Shown: positions 36,215 through 45,195, counted from the stretch's first letter. The stretch: 64,000 nucleotides of DNA from Pseudomonas sp. 2FG (GCF_005502935.1 NZ_SCMP01000010.1:1-64000); one strand, 5' to 3'. Translations and numbers: made by a program. Notes: generated by a model from the letters alone, not told the origin.

Positions 36215-37695
36215 CAGTGCTCCGGTACGCCGAGCGGCTGCTCGACGGGGTGGTCGGTGGGGGGCGGCAGTTGTTTCTGCGGCACGCTCGGGCCGGCGCT
36301 GACTATCACCAGGGCATCCGGGTGCAGGTGCTTGGCCATCGCGGTTTTGACCTGCGCGACGTCGAGCGCCTGAACCTGCCGCATGAAGTCTTCCAGGTAG
36401 GTTAACGATAGGTCGTAGAAGCCAATGGCACCCAGTTGCCCGACTATATCGGCATTGCTCGCGGTGGACAGCGGGAAGCTGCCGGCCAGTTCGCGCTTGG
36501 CGTCATCCAGTTCCTTTTGCGTCGGGCCGCTGGCCAGGTAGTCGCGGAGGATGTCCTGCACCAGTTTCAGGGTGCCTTCGCTGAGTTCGGCGCGGGTCTG
36601 CAGGCTGATCATAAACGGCCCGCGCGCCTGCATGGCGCTGAAGCCGGAGGATATGCCGTAGGTCAGCCCGCGTTTTTCCCGCACTTCCTCCATCAGGCGC
36701 GTGCCAAAACCGCCACCACCGAGAATCTGATTGCCCAGGTACAGCGCGGCGTAGTCCGGGTCGCGGCGGTCGATACCCAGTTGGGCCAGCAGCAGGGTGG
36801 TTTGCTTGGAGGGGAACTCGATATGGCTGGGCCCGGCTTTCGGCTCCTGCGGCTGGGCCACCTTGGCCAGCGCCGGACCTTTCGGCAGCGCGCTGGAGAC
36901 CTGCGCCGCCATGGCCTCGGCCTCGGCCCGCGTGAGGTCGCCGACCAGCGCGATCACCACATTGCCGGCGGTGTAGGCCTTGCTATGAAAGGCGCGCAAC
37001 TGCGCGATGCCGATAGCCGGAATCGACTGCGCGTCGCCTTCGCTGGAGTGGGCGTAGGGATGCGCGCCATAGAGCCGTTCGAACAGTTGCAGGCCGGCCA
37101 GTTTGCCGGGGTTCTGCTTCTGGTATTCGAAGCCGGCCAGCACCTGGTTCTTGATCCGCGCCAGGGCGTCGGCGGGAAAGCTCGGCTGGCCGATGACCTG
37201 GGCGAACAGCTGCAGCGCCGCTTCGCGTTTGTCGGCGGCGCTCAGGCTGCGCAGGCTGGCGACGGCCATGTCGCGATAGGCGCCGTTGCCGAAGCCGGCG
37301 CCGAGGTTTTCGAAGCCTTCGGCGATGGCGCTGACATCCTTGCCGGCCACGCCTTCGTTGAGCATGGCGTTGGTCAGCATAGCCAGGCCGGGTGTGCCGC
37401 CGTCCTGGCTGCTGCCGGCGGCGAAGGTCAGGCGCAGGTCGAACATGGGCAGTTGGTGCGCCTCGACGAACAGCACCTTGGCGCCCTCGGCGGTTTGCCA
37501 GGTCTGGATCTCCAGGGCCCGGTGGCTGGGCGCCTGGCCGTCGAGGGTGGCCAGCGATTGCAATTGATTGCTAGGTGCCGCTGCCGGGGTGGTCGGGGCT
37601 TGGGCCGGGCGGCTGACAAGGAAGGCCAAGACTGCCAGCAGCGCCAACAGGGCCAGACCGAGCAGGCCGTAACGCAGAGCGTTGCGCTCACTCAT
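36214..37695 (-). CDS. M16 peptidase-like protein, inactive subunit type
   Basis: A 493-residue M16-family protein with an N-terminal membrane segment (about 9-28) or signal anchor. It has the two-domain M16 fold, including the C-terminal-half signature RLMEEVREKRGLTYGISSGF, but where the catalytic HxxEH should be it reads GGTPGLAMLTNAMLNEG, so the zinc site is missing. It is encoded directly after, and overlapping by eight bases, an M16 gene that has the motif. This fits the alpha/beta pairing of MPP-like peptidases in which one subunit is catalytic and the other only shapes the chamber. Probably periplasmic. Confidence 0.88.
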   Translation of the reverse strand: MSERNALRYGLLGLALLALLAVLAFLVSRPAQAPTTPAAAPSNQLQSLATLDGQAPSHRALEIQTWQTAEGAKVLFVEAHQLPMFDLRLTFAAGSSQDGGTPGLAMLTNAMLNEGVAGKDVSAIAEGFENLGAGFGNGAYRDMAVASLRSLSAADKREAALQLFAQVIGQPSFPADALARIKNQVLAGFEYQKQNPGKLAGLQLFERLYGAHPYAHSSEGDAQSIPAIGIAQLRAFHSKAYTAGNVVIALVGDLTRAEAEAMAAQVSSALPKGPALAKVAQPQEPKAGPSHIEFPSKQTTLLLAQLGIDRRDPDYAALYLGNQILGGGGFGTRLMEEVREKRGLTYGISSGFSAMQARGPFMISLQTRAELSEGTLKLVQDILRDYLASGPTQKELDDAKRELAGSFPLSTASNADIVGQLGAIGFYDLSLTYLEDFMRQVQALDVAQVKTAMAKHLHPDALVIVSAGPSVPQKQLPPPTDHPVEQPLGVPEH

Positions 37696-39043
37696 GGGAA
37701 GCCTCCTTCGGCAGGATCTCGGCGACGCTTAGGCGCTCGCGGGTGAAGTAGGTGCGGGCCGCTTGCTGGATATCGGCGGCGGTCACCGCCTCCAGGCTGG
37801 CAAGATCCTCATCCATCAGCTTCCAGGACAGGCCGACGGTTTCCAGCTCGCCTATGGTGGTGGCCTGGCTGGTAATGGAGTCGCGCTCGTAGACCAGGCC
37901 GGCAATCACCTGGGCGCGCACGCGCTGCAGTTCCTCGGCGGACGGCGGGCTCTGCTTGAGGTCGTCGAGTTGCCGCCAGAGGCCGGCTTCGGTGTCTTGC
38001 AGGGTCTTGCCGGTTTGCCCATTCGGGGTGGCGGACAGCACGAACAGGCTGTCGCCGCGGGTGTAGGCGTCGTAGTAGGCCGAGGCGCCGGACACCAGTT
38101 CTTCGCCGCGCTCCAGGCGGGCCGGCAGGCGCGCGCTGTAGCCGCCGTCGAGCAGCGCGGCGATCAGCCGCAGGGCATGCACAGCGCGGGCATTCTTGGC
38201 GCTCGCCAGGCCCGGCACGTTAAAGCCCATCAGCAGGCTCGGCAACTGGGTCTGCAGGTGCAGGCGAATGCGCCGCTCGCCCGGTTTGGCCAGCTCTACC
38301 GGCGGCTTCGCACTCGGCACTGCGCGGCGGGGGATGGGGCCGAAATAGCGTTCGGCGAGGCCCTTCACCTCGTCGGCACTGACGTCGCCGACCACCACCA
38401 GGGTGGCGTTATTCGGCGCGTACCAGGTTTCGTACCAGGCGCGCAGTTCCTCCACCGTCATGCGCTTGAGGTCGGCCATCCAGCCGATGGTCGGGGTGTG
38501 ATAACCGCTGGCGGGGTAAGCCAGGGCCTGGAAGCGTTCATAGGCCAGCGCGCTGGGCTTGTCGTCGGTGCGCAGGCGGCGCTCTTCCTTGATGACCTCG
38601 ATCTCGCGGCTGAACTCCTCCGGCGGCAGGCGCAGGCTGGCCAGGCGGTCGGCCTCCAACTCGAAGGCCACCGCCAGGCGGTCACGGGCCAGGACTTGGT
38701 AGTAGGCGGTGTAATCGTCGCTGGTGAAGGCGTTCTCCTCGGCACCCAGTTCGCGCAAGATCCGCGAGGCTTCACCCGGGCCGAGCTTGCGGCTGCCCTT
38801 GAACATCATGTGTTCGAGGGCATGGGACAGGCCGGTCTGGCCCGGCGTTTCGTAGCTGGAGCCGACCTTGTACCAGATCTGCGAAACCACCACCGGGGCG
38901 CGGTGATCCTCGCGGACTATGACCTTGAGGCCATTCTCCAGGCTGAATTCGTGGGTCGGCTGAGGGTCTGCGGCCAGTGTCGTCAGCGGCACGCAGAGGG
39001 CCGCGAGCAGCAGACCAGCGGCGCGGCGGGCTAGCATTTTCAT
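37688..39043 (-). CDS. M16 family zinc peptidase, catalytic subunit
   Basis: A 451-residue secreted M16 peptidase (pitrilysin/MPP type). A signal peptide (about 1-24, ending LAADPQ) is followed by the zinc site HALEHMMFKG (about 75-85), with the distal glutamate expected in the following helix, around ENAFTSDDYT. The C-terminal half is the usual non-catalytic repeat. The start MKMLARRAAG at 39043 follows from the signal peptide; the longer open frame is shadow. It is the first gene of a unit with the inactive partner, rsmD and the YheT hydrolase, and is divergent from ftsY. Confidence 0.9.
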   Translation of the reverse strand: MKMLARRAAGLLLAALCVPLTTLAADPQPTHEFSLENGLKVIVREDHRAPVVVSQIWYKVGSSYETPGQTGLSHALEHMMFKGSRKLGPGEASRILRELGAEENAFTSDDYTAYYQVLARDRLAVAFELEADRLASLRLPPEEFSREIEVIKEERRLRTDDKPSALAYERFQALAYPASGYHTPTIGWMADLKRMTVEELRAWYETWYAPNNATLVVVGDVSADEVKGLAERYFGPIPRRAVPSAKPPVELAKPGERRIRLHLQTQLPSLLMGFNVPGLASAKNARAVHALRLIAALLDGGYSARLPARLERGEELVSGASAYYDAYTRGDSLFVLSATPNGQTGKTLQDTEAGLWRQLDDLKQSPPSAEELQRVRAQVIAGLVYERDSITSQATTIGELETVGLSWKLMDEDLASLEAVTAADIQQAARTYFTRERLSVAEILPKEASHE

Positions 39044-39187
39044 TAAGTGGTCGACCTGTCGGGCGGCCCGCGTGGTCTTAGCGTCGGCGGGCGCGGAGGT
39101 GCTAGGATACTCATCCGTTTTACTGGCGGCCACGGCTGTTGGGTTTTTGCCCTGTCGGCGCGTCGCTCCCTTGAGATAGCCGTCTCC

Positions 39188-40678
39188 ATGTTTGGTTCCC
39201 ACGACGACAAGAAGACTCCAGCCGCGGCTGGAGAGAAAACGCCGGCTGAGTCCGGAGAGAAGAAGAGCCTGTTCGGCTGGCTGCGCAAGAAGCCGCAGGA
39301 GACTGCTGCCGAGGCGTCGGCCAAACCACGGCCCGCCACGCCTGAGCCGGTCGCAGTGGTGCCTGCCAGCGGCCCGGTCGAGCCGACCTTGACGGTTGAG
39401 TCGCCGCCAACGGCCGAACCGAGCCTCGCGCCACAGCCGCTGGCCAGCCCGCCGCCGCTTAGCCCTGCTGAGCCGCCCGCGCAGGCCCAAGCTGTGCCCG
39501 ACAGTCGCGTGCCAACGCCTGCCCAGGCCGCTCTCGAAACTGTAGAAGAAGCCGCCAAGCCAGGCTTTTTCGCGCGCTTCAAGGCGCCGGAGAGCCAGGC
39601 GCCGAGCCCGGTGGCAGCGTCGCCGGCAACCGCCGAGCCGGTAGCGCCCGCAGCGCTCGAAACTGCTCCGCCGGTTGCGCCGCCGGTGCCGCTAACGCCC
39701 GCGCCGGTCAGCGTCACCAGCGTGGCTGCCAGTGCCGAAGAAACTAAAGCCGGCTTCTTCGCGCGTCTGAAGCAGGGGCTGTCGAAGACCAGTGCCAACC
39801 TCGGCGAGGGCATGGCCAGCCTGTTCCTCGGCAAGAAAGCCATCGATGACGAGCTGCTCGACGAGATCGAAACCCATCTGCTGACCGCCGACGTGGGCGT
39901 CGAAGCCACCACCGCGATCATCCAGAGCCTGACGCAAAGGGTCGCGCGCAAGCAGCTGACCGACAGTGGCGCTCTGTATAAAGCCTTGCAGGAAGAGTTG
40001 ACGGCCTTGCTCAAGCCGGTCGAACAGCCGCTGCAGATCAATCCGCAGAAGAAGCCATTCGTGATTCTGGTGGTCGGCGTGAACGGTGCCGGGAAAACCA
40101 CCACCATCGGCAAGTTGGCGAAAAAACTGCAGCTGGAAGGCAAGAAAGTCATGCTCGCCGCCGGCGATACCTTCCGCGCCGCCGCCGTCGAGCAATTGCA
40201 GGTCTGGGGCGAGCGCAACCAGATCGCGGTGATCGCCCAGCACACCGGCGCGGACTCCGCTTCGGTGATCTTCGATGCGGTGCAGGCCGCCACGGCGCGC
40301 GGCATGGATGTGCTGATCGCCGATACCGCCGGGCGCCTGCACACCAAAGACAATTTGATGGAAGAGCTGAAGAAGGTCCGCCGAGTGATCGGCAAGCTCG
40401 ATGAGGCGGCGCCGCACGAAGTGCTGCTGGTGCTGGACGCCGGCACCGGGCAGAACGCCATCAACCAGGCCAAGCAGTTCAACCAGACCGTGAGCTTGAC
40501 CGGTCTGGCGCTGACCAAGTTGGATGGCACGGCCAAGGGCGGGGTGATCTTCGCCCTGGCCAAGCAGTTTGGCCTGCCGATTCGCTATATCGGCGTCGGT
40601 GAGAGCATCGACGATCTCCGTACCTTTGAAGCCGAGGCCTTCGTGCAGGCCTTGTTCGCCGAGCGGGAGCATGCATGA
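39188..40678 (+). CDS. ftsY: Signal recognition particle receptor FtsY
   Basis: GTPase that docks SRP-ribosome complexes at the membrane. The 496-residue protein has a long acidic, proline/alanine-rich A domain (about 1-185) and then the NG domain beginning GFFARLKQGLSKT (residue 189). GTPase motifs are GVNGAGKTTTIGKLA, DTFRAAAVEQL, DTAGRLHTKDNLMEEL and TKLDGTAKGG. The A domain contains two extra aromatic/basic segments, SLFGWLRKK at residue 27 and GFFARFK at 126, that echo the membrane-binding helix at 189. The stop overlaps the ftsE start by four bases (ATGA). Confidence 0.96.
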   Translation: MFGSHDDKKTPAAAGEKTPAESGEKKSLFGWLRKKPQETAAEASAKPRPATPEPVAVVPASGPVEPTLTVESPPTAEPSLAPQPLASPPPLSPAEPPAQAQAVPDSRVPTPAQAALETVEEAAKPGFFARFKAPESQAPSPVAASPATAEPVAPAALETAPPVAPPVPLTPAPVSVTSVAASAEETKAGFFARLKQGLSKTSANLGEGMASLFLGKKAIDDELLDEIETHLLTADVGVEATTAIIQSLTQRVARKQLTDSGALYKALQEELTALLKPVEQPLQINPQKKPFVILVVGVNGAGKTTTIGKLAKKLQLEGKKVMLAAGDTFRAAAVEQLQVWGERNQIAVIAQHTGADSASVIFDAVQAATARGMDVLIADTAGRLHTKDNLMEELKKVRRVIGKLDEAAPHEVLLVLDAGTGQNAINQAKQFNQTVSLTGLALTKLDGTAKGGVIFALAKQFGLPIRYIGVGESIDDLRTFEAEAFVQALFAEREHA

Positions 40679-41343
40679 TTCGCTTTGAGCAGGTCGGTAA
40701 ACGCTATGCCAATGGCCATGTCGGCCTGCACGAGCTGAGTTTCCGCGTGCGGCGTGGCGAGTTTCTGTTCGTCACCGGGCACTCCGGTGCCGGCAAAAGC
40801 ACCTTGCTGCGGCTGATTCTGGCGATGGAGCGGCCGACCACCGGCAAGCTGCTGCTGGCCGGACAGGATCTGGCGCAGATCACCTCTGCGCAGATTCCGT
40901 TTCTGCGCCGGCAGATAGGTGTCGTATTCCAGAACCACCAGCTGCTGTTCGACCGTACCGTGTTCAACAACATCGCCTTGCCGTTGCAGATTCTCGGCCT
41001 GTCCAAGCCGGAGATCGCCAAGCGGGTCGACGCGGCGCTGGAGCGCGTGGCGCTGGCGGACAAACGCGAGCTGTTTCCCGGCGATCTGTCCACCGGTCAG
41101 CAACAACGGGTCGGTATCGCCCGTGCGGTAGTCCATCGCCCGGCCCTGCTGCTGGCGGACGAACCCACGGGTAACCTCGACCCGCGGCTGGCGGCGGAGA
41201 TCATGGGCGTATTCGAAGACATCAACCGCTTGGGCACCAGCGTGCTGATCGCCAGTCACGATCTGGCGTTGATCGCCCGCATGCGCCATCGCATGCTGAC
41301 CTTGCAGCGCGGCCGTTTGATTGGCGATGGGGAGGCCGGCTAA
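40675..41343 (+). CDS. ftsE: Cell division ATP-binding protein FtsE
   Basis: ABC-type ATPase that with FtsX transmits divisome signals to periplasmic amidase activators (EnvC-type). The 222-residue protein has Walker A GHSGAGKSTLL (about 36-46), the Q-loop in VVFQNHQLL, signature LSTGQQQRVGIARA and Walker B LLLADEPTGNLDP. Its start lies within the ftsY stop and its stop overlaps ftsX by one base, so ftsY-ftsE-ftsX is a tightly coupled operon. Confidence 0.97.
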   Translation: MIRFEQVGKRYANGHVGLHELSFRVRRGEFLFVTGHSGAGKSTLLRLILAMERPTTGKLLLAGQDLAQITSAQIPFLRRQIGVVFQNHQLLFDRTVFNNIALPLQILGLSKPEIAKRVDAALERVALADKRELFPGDLSTGQQQRVGIARAVVHRPALLLADEPTGNLDPRLAAEIMGVFEDINRLGTSVLIASHDLALIARMRHRMLTLQRGRLIGDGEAG

Positions 41344-42362
41344 TGAGTGCGACTCGCAACCCACAAGAGCCGTCGTCCGCGGCCGAGCGCGTAGGCGCTG
41401 CGCCGAAGAAGAACGACAAGAAGGATGACGGCGGGCCGGATTTCCGTACCCTGCTGCACGCCTGGCTGGAGAGCCATCGCTACAGCCTGGTCGACAGCCT
41501 GCGCCGGTTGGGCAAGCAGCCGATCGGCAGTTTCTTCACCTGCCTGGTGATGGCCATCGCCCTGAGTCTGCCGATGGGGCTTTCCCTGCTGCTGAATAAC
41601 GTCGAGCGCCTCGGTGGCTCCTGGCAGCGCGCCGCGCAGATTTCCCTGTTCATGCAGCTCGATGCCAGCGATGCCGAAGGCGAACAGCTGCGGGCGCAGA
41701 TCGCCGAGATGGCGGATGTCGCCGAGTCCGAGTGGATCAGCCGCGAGCAGGCGCTGGCGGAGTTTCAGCAGCAGTCGGGCCTCGGCGAAGCGCTCAAGGA
41801 GTTGCCGCAAAATCCGCTGCCGGGGGTGATTCTGGTCACGCCGAAGGAAGTCGATAAAGCCGGGTTGGAGGCCTTGCGTCTGCGTCTGGCGGAGTTGCCG
41901 AAGGTGCAGCAGGCGCAGCTCGATCTGCTCTGGGTGGAGCGCCTGAGCGCGATCCTCAAGCTCGGTGAGCGCTTCGTCTTCGGTCTGACCCTGTTGCTGG
42001 TGATGGCGCTGCTGTTGGTCATAGGTAACACCATTCGTCTGCATATCGAGAACCGCCGCACGGAGATCGAGGTGATCAAGCTGGTCGGCGGGACCGACAG
42101 CTATGTGCGCCGGCCCTTCCTCTATATGGGCGCGCTCTATGGTTTGGGCGCCGGGTTGCTCGCCTGGGCGGTGCTGGCCTTCGGCCTGGACTGGCTGAAT
42201 GGCGCCGTGGTGCGGCTGGCAGGGCTCTACGGCAGTGATTTTGCCCTCGGAGGGGTGCCATTAGCCGATGGTCTATCTCTGCTGCTGGGCGCACTATTGT
42301 TGGGGTATATTGGCGCCTGGCTAGCGGTCGCTCGGCACTTGAACGAGCTCGCGCCAAAGTAG
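41343..42362 (+). CDS. ftsX: Cell division membrane protein FtsX
   Basis: A 339-residue permease-like partner of FtsE. It starts with a cytoplasmic charged tail of about 55 residues, then a first membrane helix near 60-82, a periplasmic loop of about 120 residues, and three more helices near 215-235, 258-285 and 300-328. The loop carries the conserved SEWISREQALAEFQQQSGL region that binds the amidase activator in relatives. ATG overlaps the ftsE stop (TAATG). The N-terminal tail is longer than in some relatives and rich in Lys/Asp. Confidence 0.96.
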   Translation: MSATRNPQEPSSAAERVGAAPKKNDKKDDGGPDFRTLLHAWLESHRYSLVDSLRRLGKQPIGSFFTCLVMAIALSLPMGLSLLLNNVERLGGSWQRAAQISLFMQLDASDAEGEQLRAQIAEMADVAESEWISREQALAEFQQQSGLGEALKELPQNPLPGVILVTPKEVDKAGLEALRLRLAELPKVQQAQLDLLWVERLSAILKLGERFVFGLTLLLVMALLLVIGNTIRLHIENRRTEIEVIKLVGGTDSYVRRPFLYMGALYGLGAGLLAWAVLAFGLDWLNGAVVRLAGLYGSDFALGGVPLADGLSLLLGALLLGYIGAWLAVARHLNELAPK

Positions 42363-42398
42363 TAAGAGTTTGTTTCTATTTGTGTTTTCGTGCTTTTT

Positions 42399-42426
42399 GA
42401 ACTTTTGAGTCAACTGTATAGTCTTA
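42399..42426 (+). promoter_or_regulatory. AlgU/sigma-E-type promoter upstream of rpoH
   Basis: GAACTT at 42399-42404 is an exact sigma-E (AlgU) -35 element. Seventeen bases later, TCTTA at 42422-42426 matches four of five positions of the TCTGA-type -10. It lies about 50 bases before the rpoH ATG in an AT-rich leader. AlgU control of rpoH is established in P. aeruginosa (recall). Confidence 0.6.
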
Positions 42427-42473
42427 TTCGCAGTGCTTGAAAGGCACATGTTTTCGTGAGTCGGAGGATTCGC

Positions 42474-43328
42474 ATGAGCAATTCTTTGCAACCTGTCTAT
42501 GCCTTGGTCCCGGGTGCCAACCTGGAGGCCTACGTGCATGCGGTTAACAGCATTCCGCTGTTGAGCGCCGAGCAGGAGCGCGAACTGGGCGAGAGTCTCT
42601 ATTACCATCAAGACCTCGAGGCGGCCCGGCAAATGGTGCTGGCGCACCTGCGTTTTGTCGTACATATCGCCAGAAGTTATTCCGGTTACGGTCTGGCCCA
42701 GGCCGACCTGATCCAGGAAGGCAACGTCGGCCTGATGAAGGCGGTCAAGCGCTTCAACCCGGAGATGGGTGTGCGCCTGGTGTCCTTCGCGGTGCATTGG
42801 ATCAAGGCCGAGATCCACGAATTCATCCTGCGTAACTGGCGCATCGTCAAAGTCGCCACCACCAAGGCGCAGCGCAAATTGTTCTTCAACCTGCGCAGCC
42901 AGAAGAAGCGTCTGGCCTGGCTGAATAACGACGAAGTGCAGGCGGTGGCCGAGAGCCTGGGTGTGGAGCCGCGTGAAGTGCGCGAGATGGAAAGCCGTCT
43001 GACCGGCCACGACATGGCCTTCGATCCGGCGGCCGAAGCCGACGACGACAGTGCGTTCCAGTCGCCGGCGAACTACCTGGAAGACCATCGCTACGATCCG
43101 GCCCGGCAGTTGGAAGATTCGGATTGGAGCGACAGCTCCACCGCCAATCTGCATGAGGCGCTGGAGGCTCTGGACGAGCGCAGCCGCGATATCCTGCACC
43201 AGCGTTGGCTGGCCGAGGAGAAGGCGACCCTGCATGAGCTGGCGGCCAAGTACAACGTCTCCGCAGAGCGTATCCGCCAGTTGGAGAAGAACGCCATGAA
43301 CAAGCTGAAAGGTTCGATTGCGGCCTAA
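42474..43328 (+). CDS. rpoH: RNA polymerase sigma-32 (heat shock)
   Basis: Heat-shock sigma factor directing transcription of chaperone and protease genes. The 284-residue protein has region 2 with [26 protein letters not shown] sequence and [18 protein letters not shown], the sigma-32-specific RpoH box QRKLFFNLR, and region 4 with [15 protein letters not shown] at the C-terminus. ATG 42474 has a GGAGG ribosome site; an ATG at 42456 would add six residues. Its own AlgU-type promoter precedes it, though read-through from ftsX is possible. Regulation by mRNA structure and protein stability is known for the family; not testable by eye here. Confidence 0.97.
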   Translation: MSNSLQPVYALVPGANLEAYVHAVNSIPLLSAEQERELGESLYYHQDLEAARQMVLAHLRFVVHIARSYSGYGLAQADLIQEGNVGLMKAVKRFNPEMGVRLVSFAVHWIKAEIHEFILRNWRIVKVATTKAQRKLFFNLRSQKKRLAWLNNDEVQAVAESLGVEPREVREMESRLTGHDMAFDPAAEADDDSAFQSPANYLEDHRYDPARQLEDSDWSDSSTANLHEALEALDERSRDILHQRWLAEEKATLHELAAKYNVSAERIRQLEKNAMNKLKGSIAA

Positions 43329-43348
43329 GAGCCGGTCAGTCGCCCTCG

Positions 43349-43376
43349 AAAAGCCGCACTCTGGTGCGGCTTTTTT
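43349..43376 (+). terminator. Rho-independent terminator of rpoH
   Basis: AAAAGCCGCAC and GTGCGGCTTTTTT form an 11-base stem with a four-base loop and a T-run, 20 bases past the rpoH stop. The A-run on the left also allows function on the minus strand. Confidence 0.92.
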
Positions 43377-43405
43377 CTGTCTGAATTTTTGCCTGGAGTA
43401 AACCT

Positions 43406-44017
43406 ATGTCCATGCCGCCGTTGCGTCTGCAGCATTGGCTGTTGTTTGCCCTGGTGGCGCTGCTGTTCTTTGCCTGGGGTGGCTGGTTGATGCGTGCGCC
43501 GGACAAGGTCGCGCCATTGCCCGGCTTGGCCGAGTGGCGGAGCCAGCTGCTGACGCCCTTGGCCGAGGATCGACTGACATTGAGTGGCTTGAGCGCTGCG
43601 GCCGAGGGCGAGCTGTGGCTACAACCGCGTGTGGACGGGCCGCGTCTGCTCTATCGCGCGGAACTGGCGGCTGCCGGTGATGCTTGGCGGCTGGAAGCCG
43701 AACTGGCGTTGACTGACAGCGAACGCTCCAGCCTGATGGCGGCGACGGGGTTGGGGCCGAAGGACGCCGAGCAGCCGCTCGGTCAGCAGTTGCTGGCGCA
43801 ATTAGGCCAGCATGGGTTGGTGACCTTGACCCTGACGCCGCTACAGCCAGTGAGCGGTGAGCGAGTCGCCGCGAGTCTGGGCCCGCCGCGGCTGCGTCTG
43901 GAGCTGACCGAGGGCGAGGCCTGGGTCTATCCGCTGCAAGGCTTGACTGCGCATGTGCAGGACGATCAGTTGCAGCTGCTGCGCGTCGTGCCGCGGCGGG
44001 CGCTGGGGCAGCACTGA
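43406..44017 (+). CDS. Conserved hypothetical, single N-terminal membrane anchor
   Basis: A 203-residue protein with a membrane segment at residues about 10-26 (WLLFALVALLFFAWGGWLM) and a soluble periplasmic remainder without known domain signatures. The body is rich in Leu, Glu and Arg. It starts with a GGAG ribosome site after the rpoH terminator, so it has its own promoter or depends on read-through. The position between rpoH and mtgA is conserved in pseudomonads (recall). Function not recognised. Convergent with mtgA. Confidence 0.8.
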   Translation: MSMPPLRLQHWLLFALVALLFFAWGGWLMRAPDKVAPLPGLAEWRSQLLTPLAEDRLTLSGLSAAAEGELWLQPRVDGPRLLYRAELAAAGDAWRLEAELALTDSERSSLMAATGLGPKDAEQPLGQQLLAQLGQHGLVTLTLTPLQPVSGERVAASLGPPRLRLELTEGEAWVYPLQGLTAHVQDDQLQLLRVVPRRALGQH

Positions 44018-44026
44018 GCGCTGCGC

Positions 44027-44719
44027 TCACATCTGGTTGAGGTAGTGGCTGCCGCCCAACTGGCGCATCTGTCGGCGAATCCAGCCGGCACGGCGGCTGA
44101 CGTAACCCCCCGGGTGGCCGGCGCTCCACTCCCGTGGATTGGGCAGCACGGCGGCGAGCAGGCTGGCCTGTTGAGTCGACAGATAAGGCGCGGCGATCCC
44201 GAAGTGCTTGCGCGCGGCGGCTTCGGCGCCGAACACGCCATCGCCCCATTCGACACTGTTCAGGTACACCTCGAGAATCCGCTGCTTCGGCCAGAGCAGC
44301 TCGATCAGCCCGGTAAACCAGGCCTCCAGCCCCTTGCGCAGCCAGCTGCGGCCGGACCAGAGGAACAGGTTTTTCGCCACCTGCTGGCTGAGGGTGCTGG
44401 CCCCGCGCAGCGAGCCGCCGCGTTCGTTATGGGCCAGGGCGGCCTGGATGGCGTTGAGGTCGAAGCCCCAGTGCTCGGCAAATTTCTGATCTTCGCCGGC
44501 AATCACGGCGATCTTCAGGTCGTCCGGCAGCTCCTTCCAGGGGCGCCAGTCGCGCTTGAGGTCGATGGGCTTGCCGGCGACCCAGGACTCGATCTTGCGC
44601 TCGACCATCAGCGCCGTGCCGGGCGGCGGAATCCAGCGCAAGAGCAGCACCAGCAGCGCCGAGCCGGCCGCGAACCAGAACAGCGGTTTGAACAGGCGGG
44701 GAAACAGTGATCTAAGCAT
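44027..44719 (-). CDS. mtgA: Monofunctional biosynthetic peptidoglycan transglycosylase
   Basis: Polymerises lipid II into glycan strands. The 230-residue GT51 protein has an N-terminal membrane helix (about 9-28) and the family motifs EDQKFAEHWGFD (catalytic Glu about 83), RGGSLRGASTLSQQVAKNLFLW, RKGLEAWFTGLIELLWPKQRILEVYLNSVEWGDG (second Glu) and GAEAAARKHFG. There is no transpeptidase domain. Start MLRSLFPRLFK at 44719 places the basic residues before the anchor; the open frame upstream is unlikely. Confidence 0.96.
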   Translation of the reverse strand: MLRSLFPRLFKPLFWFAAGSALLVLLLRWIPPPGTALMVERKIESWVAGKPIDLKRDWRPWKELPDDLKIAVIAGEDQKFAEHWGFDLNAIQAALAHNERGGSLRGASTLSQQVAKNLFLWSGRSWLRKGLEAWFTGLIELLWPKQRILEVYLNSVEWGDGVFGAEAAARKHFGIAAPYLSTQQASLLAAVLPNPREWSAGHPGGYVSRRAGWIRRQMRQLGGSHYLNQM

Positions 44720-44850
44720 GCGCGGCTGGGCCTGGCAGTTGAGGCGGCCATTATAACCAGGGGGATGGCCAGTCGCGGATATCTGTCGGGGATGAGCCAT
44801 GCCGCGCTGCCACCGTTATCGCCAAGCGGCGGCAGCGCGAGTACCGAGGA

Positions 44851-45195
44851 TCAGGCAAACACAAAGTACTTCCTGACGGTTTCTACTACTTGCCAGGTGC
44901 CGCGCATGCCGGCTTCGACGATGAAAATATCGCCGGCCTTGAGGTGGATCGGCTCTTTACCTTCCGGGGTGATGATGCAGTAGCCCTCCTGGAAGTGGCA
45001 GTACTCCCAGCGGTCATAGTTCACTTCCCAGGTGCCCGGCGTGCAGATCCAGGTGCCCATGATCTTTTTGCCGTCTTCCGAGGTGTAGGCATTCAGGTTC
45101 ACGGTGTGCGGGTCGCCGGCGATTTTCTTCCACTTGCAGGCATCCAGGGCGGGGAGTGGCTGGGTGTCTCTGAGTACGGTGATCGGATTAGGCAT
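44851..45195 (-). CDS. Cupin protein (DUF861 type)
   Basis: A 114-residue single-domain cupin of the DUF861/(S)-ureidoglycine aminohydrolase-like group. The barrel motifs are GTWICTPGTWEVNYDRWEYCHFQEGYCIITPEG and the second LKAGDIFIVEAGMRGTWQV. The usual first-motif histidines are mostly replaced; only one His (EYCHFQEG) and acidic residues are in place, so metal binding is uncertain. MPNPITVLRD at 45195 has a GGA-type ribosome site; an ATG at 45207 adds four residues. No pathway neighbour. Confidence 0.82.
   Translation of the reverse strand: MPNPITVLRDTQPLPALDACKWKKIAGDPHTVNLNAYTSEDGKKIMGTWICTPGTWEVNYDRWEYCHFQEGYCIITPEGKEPIHLKAGDIFIVEAGMRGTWQVVETVRKYFVFA

Noticed and set aside
42403..42422. 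Housekeeping promoter TTGAAC/TATAGT before rpoH
   Set aside because: The two boxes are only 14 bases apart; the overlapping AlgU-type spacing fits better.
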